Of a DNA stretch of 8,602 nt, positions 7,090-8,602 are shown one piece after another. This DNA comes from an uncultured Actinomycetes bacterium (lineage in GTDB: Bacteria; Actinomycetota; Actinomycetes; Nanopelagicales; Nanopelagicaceae). Within the stretch, counting starts at the first letter, position 1; the number at the start of each line of letters is the position of its first letter. Location of the stretch: contig CAIXPV010000189.1 of the NCBI GenBank assembly GCA_903921405.1, positions 1-8,602 of the forward strand. The letters run 5' to 3'. The notes below the pieces were generated by a model that made no database searches, was not told the DNA's origin, and saw only the letters and a program-made list of their open reading frames with translations. A program made the position numbers and the translations under genes.

Positions 7090-8334
7090 TTAATTGCCCT
7101 TCTCTGCCACTGACGCGTTGAGGGCAATATCGCTGCGATAGAAGGAGCCAGGCAGGCTGATCTGACTGATTGCGCGATATGCACGATCTCTGGCCTCGGT
7201 TAGATCAGAGCCAATTCCAGTGACGGTAAGAACCCGCCCTCCTGATGCAATCAAACCCTGGTCAGTTACTGAACTGCCGGCATGAAAAATCTGAACATTG
7301 TCAATTATTGGCAGGTTTGAAATTACGCCACCACTTTTGGGCGCTGATGGATAACCCTCTGCCGCTAGAACAACAGTCACAGCTGAATCATCTTTCCATT
7401 CCAAAACTTCATCGGCTAATCCTGACGTTGCAGCTTTATACAACAATGAAGCCAACGGCGTCTTTAGTAATGGAATTAAAACTTGAGTCTCTGGGTCTCC
7501 AAATCGCACATTGAATTCAATGACTCGAACTCCGTGGTCAGTAAGTGCCAAACCCGCATACAAGAGCCCAACAAATGGGGTTCCACGTGCATTCATTTCG
7601 GCGATCATTGGTGCAAGGACTTGCGTATATGTATCATCAATAATGTCTGATGGTGCCCATGGCAGCGGTGAATATGCACCCATGCCTCCAGTATTTAATC
7701 CTTCATCATTATCTCGCGCACGTTTAAAGTCTTGCGCTGGCTGCATGGCAAGAATTGATATTCCATCACTTATGCCAAAGAGGGAAACCTCTGGACCATT
7801 TAGATACTCTTCAATGACTACACGTTTGCATGCAATGGCATGATCTAAAGCTTCTTGGCGATCATTGGTAACTACAACGCCTTTTCCACCGGCTAAGCCA
7901 TCATCTTTTACAACATATGGCGCACCAAATGAATCTAAAGCTTTTTCATATTCACCAATCGTTGTACATGTAAAGCTATGTGCAGTCGGGACTCCAGCAT
8001 CGGCCATAACCTCTTTAGCAAATGTCTTGGATCCTTCAAGTTGGGCAGCAGCCTTAGATGGTCCAAAGACTGCAATCTTTAGTCGCCGTAAATCATCGGC
8101 TACTCCATTTACTAATGGAACCTCTGGGCCAATCACCACTAAATCTGCAGAGATTTCCTGTGCCAGAGCAACGATTTCTGCATTATTTGAAATATCCACT
8201 GGATGACACTCGGCGAATTCAGCGATACCTGGATTACCAGGTGCCACATGTAGTGATGTACATACAGAATCTGCGTGTAGTCCTAGTGCTAGAGCGTGTT
8301 CACGACCGCCGCTTCCGACTAGGAGGATTCTCAT
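7090..8334 (-). CDS. purD: Phosphoribosylamine-glycine ligase (GAR synthetase)
   Basis: PurD ligates glycine to the unstable phosphoribosylamine made by PurF, using ATP (step 2). At 414 residues it is close to the family norm (about 420-430). Domains in order: the N-terminal preATP-grasp fold with MRILLVGSGGREHALA (1-16) and APGNPGI (31-37); ATP-grasp with GSKTFAKEVM (101-110), VVKDDGLAGGKGVVV (141-155) and EEYLNGPEVSLF (175-186); NTGGMGAYSP (214-223); the metal-binding signature EFNVRFGDPETQ (273-284); and a C-terminal domain with GRVLTVTGIG (366-375). The ATG lies 3 nt after the purA stop. Only a distant AGGA is seen upstream (about 15 nt), so coupling to purA translation is likely. It is a stand-alone PurD, not fused to PurM or PurN. 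Confidence 0.97.
   Translation of the reverse strand: MRILLVGSGGREHALALGLHADSVCTSLHVAPGNPGIAEFAECHPVDISNNAEIVALAQEISADLVVIGPEVPLVNGVADDLRRLKIAVFGPSKAAAQLEGSKTFAKEVMADAGVPTAHSFTCTTIGEYEKALDSFGAPYVVKDDGLAGGKGVVVTNDRQEALDHAIACKRVVIEEYLNGPEVSLFGISDGISILAMQPAQDFKRARDNDEGLNTGGMGAYSPLPWAPSDIIDDTYTQVLAPMIAEMNARGTPFVGLLYAGLALTDHGVRVIEFNVRFGDPETQVLIPLLKTPLASLLYKAATSGLADEVLEWKDDSAVTVVLAAEGYPSAPKSGGVISNLPIIDNVQIFHAGSSVTDQGLIASGGRVLTVTGIGSDLTEARDRAYRAISQISLPGSFYRSDIALNASVAEKGN
7097..7101 (-). promoter_or_regulatory. Ribosome binding site of purB
   Basis: AAGGG on the minus strand, inside the last codons of purD, ends 7 nt before the purB ATG at 7089. The spacing is optimal and supports that start. Confidence 0.5.
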
Positions 8335-8337
8335 GTC

Positions 8338-8602
8338 TTAGATGAAATCCTTTACGACAATAGTTTCATCGCGGCCCGGGCCAACTCCGATTGCACTCAT
8401 AGGGGCACCTGAAATCTTCTCCAAAAATGCAACGTAATCCTGCGCAGCTTGTGGAAGATCACTGAGCTTTCGAGCCATCGTAATATCTTCGGTCCAGCCT
8501 TGTAAGTACTCATAAATTGGTTTGGCGTGATGGAAATCAGATTGCGAAGCTGGAAGCTCCTCTACGCGCTTGCCATCGATTTCATAGGCAACACATACTG
8601 GA
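8338..8602 (-). CDS. purA: Adenylosuccinate synthetase, C-terminal fragment (5' end off the window)
   Basis: PurA condenses IMP with aspartate using GTP to form adenylosuccinate, the first step of the AMP branch; PurB completes it. Only the last 87 codons and the TAA stop (8338-8340) are present. The fragment reads PVCVAYEIDGKRVEELP, then DFHHAKPIYEYLQGWTEDI, and ends SAIGVGPGRDETIVVKDFI. The PIYEYLQGW and GxGPxRxETI blocks are diagnostic of the PurA C-terminal region, where the terminal loop helps hold the guanine base of GTP in characterised enzymes. The catalytic N-terminal P-loop and aspartate-binding parts lie past the right edge. The frame is intact as far as seen; truncation is caused by the window boundary. 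Its stop is 3 nt from the purD ATG. Confidence 0.95.
   Translation of the reverse strand, partial: PVCVAYEIDGKRVEELPASQSDFHHAKPIYEYLQGWTEDITMARKLSDLPQAAQDYVAFLEKISGAPMSAIGVGPGRDETIVVKDFI

Larger units (their letters stand above)
1..8602 (-). other. Purine biosynthesis operon, purA-purD-purB-purC-purS-purQ-purL-SCP_3-purF
   Basis: All nine genes run in the same direction with essentially no spacer. Junctions in transcription order are: purA/purD 3 nt gap, purD/purB flush (TAAATG), purB/purC 4 nt overlap (GTGA), purC/purS 12-18 nt gap, purS/purQ 1 nt overlap (TAATG), purQ/purL 1 nt (TGATG) or 4 nt (GTGA) overlap, purL/SCP_3 5 nt gap, SCP_3/purF 4 nt overlap (ATGA). This packing implies one polycistronic message with translational coupling, whose promoter lies upstream of purA or earlier, beyond the right edge. 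No hairpin-plus-T-run terminator was recognised at any junction. Both operon ends are outside the window, so its full extent is unknown. Confidence 0.85.

Noticed and set aside
7865..8345. Overlapping plus-strand open frames antisense to purD
   Set aside because: Two long frames overlap each other and the conserved N-terminal and ATP-grasp coding region of purD. No homology-like motifs and no plausible ribosome sites were seen.
1..8602. Search for CRISPR arrays, insertion sequences, tRNA/rRNA genes, attachment sites and long repeats
   Set aside because: Every base is within or within a few bases of an intact purine gene, and no repeated arrays, inverted-repeat ends or RNA gene signatures were recognised by eye.

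Overview
The window is one uninterrupted purine-biosynthesis gene cluster, with every supported gene on the minus strand. In transcription order (high to low coordinate) it reads: purA (3' end only), purD, purB, purC, purS, purQ, purL, a small SCP_3-type gene of unknown function, and purF (cut off by the left edge). Coding density is close to 100%. The longest gap between genes is about 12-18 nt (purC to purS), and most junctions overlap by 1-4 nt or are nearly flush. No stretch is long enough to hold a separate promoter, riboswitch, terminator, RNA gene or mobile element, and none was found.

Organism: the protein sequences look actinobacterial (Actinomycetota). The signs are the separate PurS/PurQ/small-PurL form of FGAM synthetase, a PurC N-terminus of the MSGF...PG type, the PurF stretch around WPCYYGIDFATRAEL, and the SCP_3-family gene between purL and purF. 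Base composition judged by eye is only mid-to-high 40s percent G+C, low for that phylum, and the packing is very tight. This fits a streamlined planktonic actinobacterium, such as the freshwater acI/Nanopelagicales group. The lineage is inference; the phylum is well supported.

How the genes work together: PurF makes phosphoribosylamine from PRPP and glutamine (step 1). PurD adds glycine (step 2). PurS, PurQ and PurL form the FGAM synthetase complex (step 4). PurC makes SAICAR (step 7) and PurB cleaves it to AICAR (step 8). PurA and PurB together also convert IMP to AMP, so the cluster joins part of the IMP trunk with the whole AMP branch. Steps 3, 5, 6, 9 and 10 (PurN/T, PurM, PurE/K, PurH) are not in the window; purM is commonly next to purF in Actinobacteria and may lie just past the left edge.

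This is mostly a conventional housekeeping region. The one element without an assigned role is the 98-residue SCP_3-like protein between purL and purF. I saw no evidence of a new defence, mobile or regulatory system.
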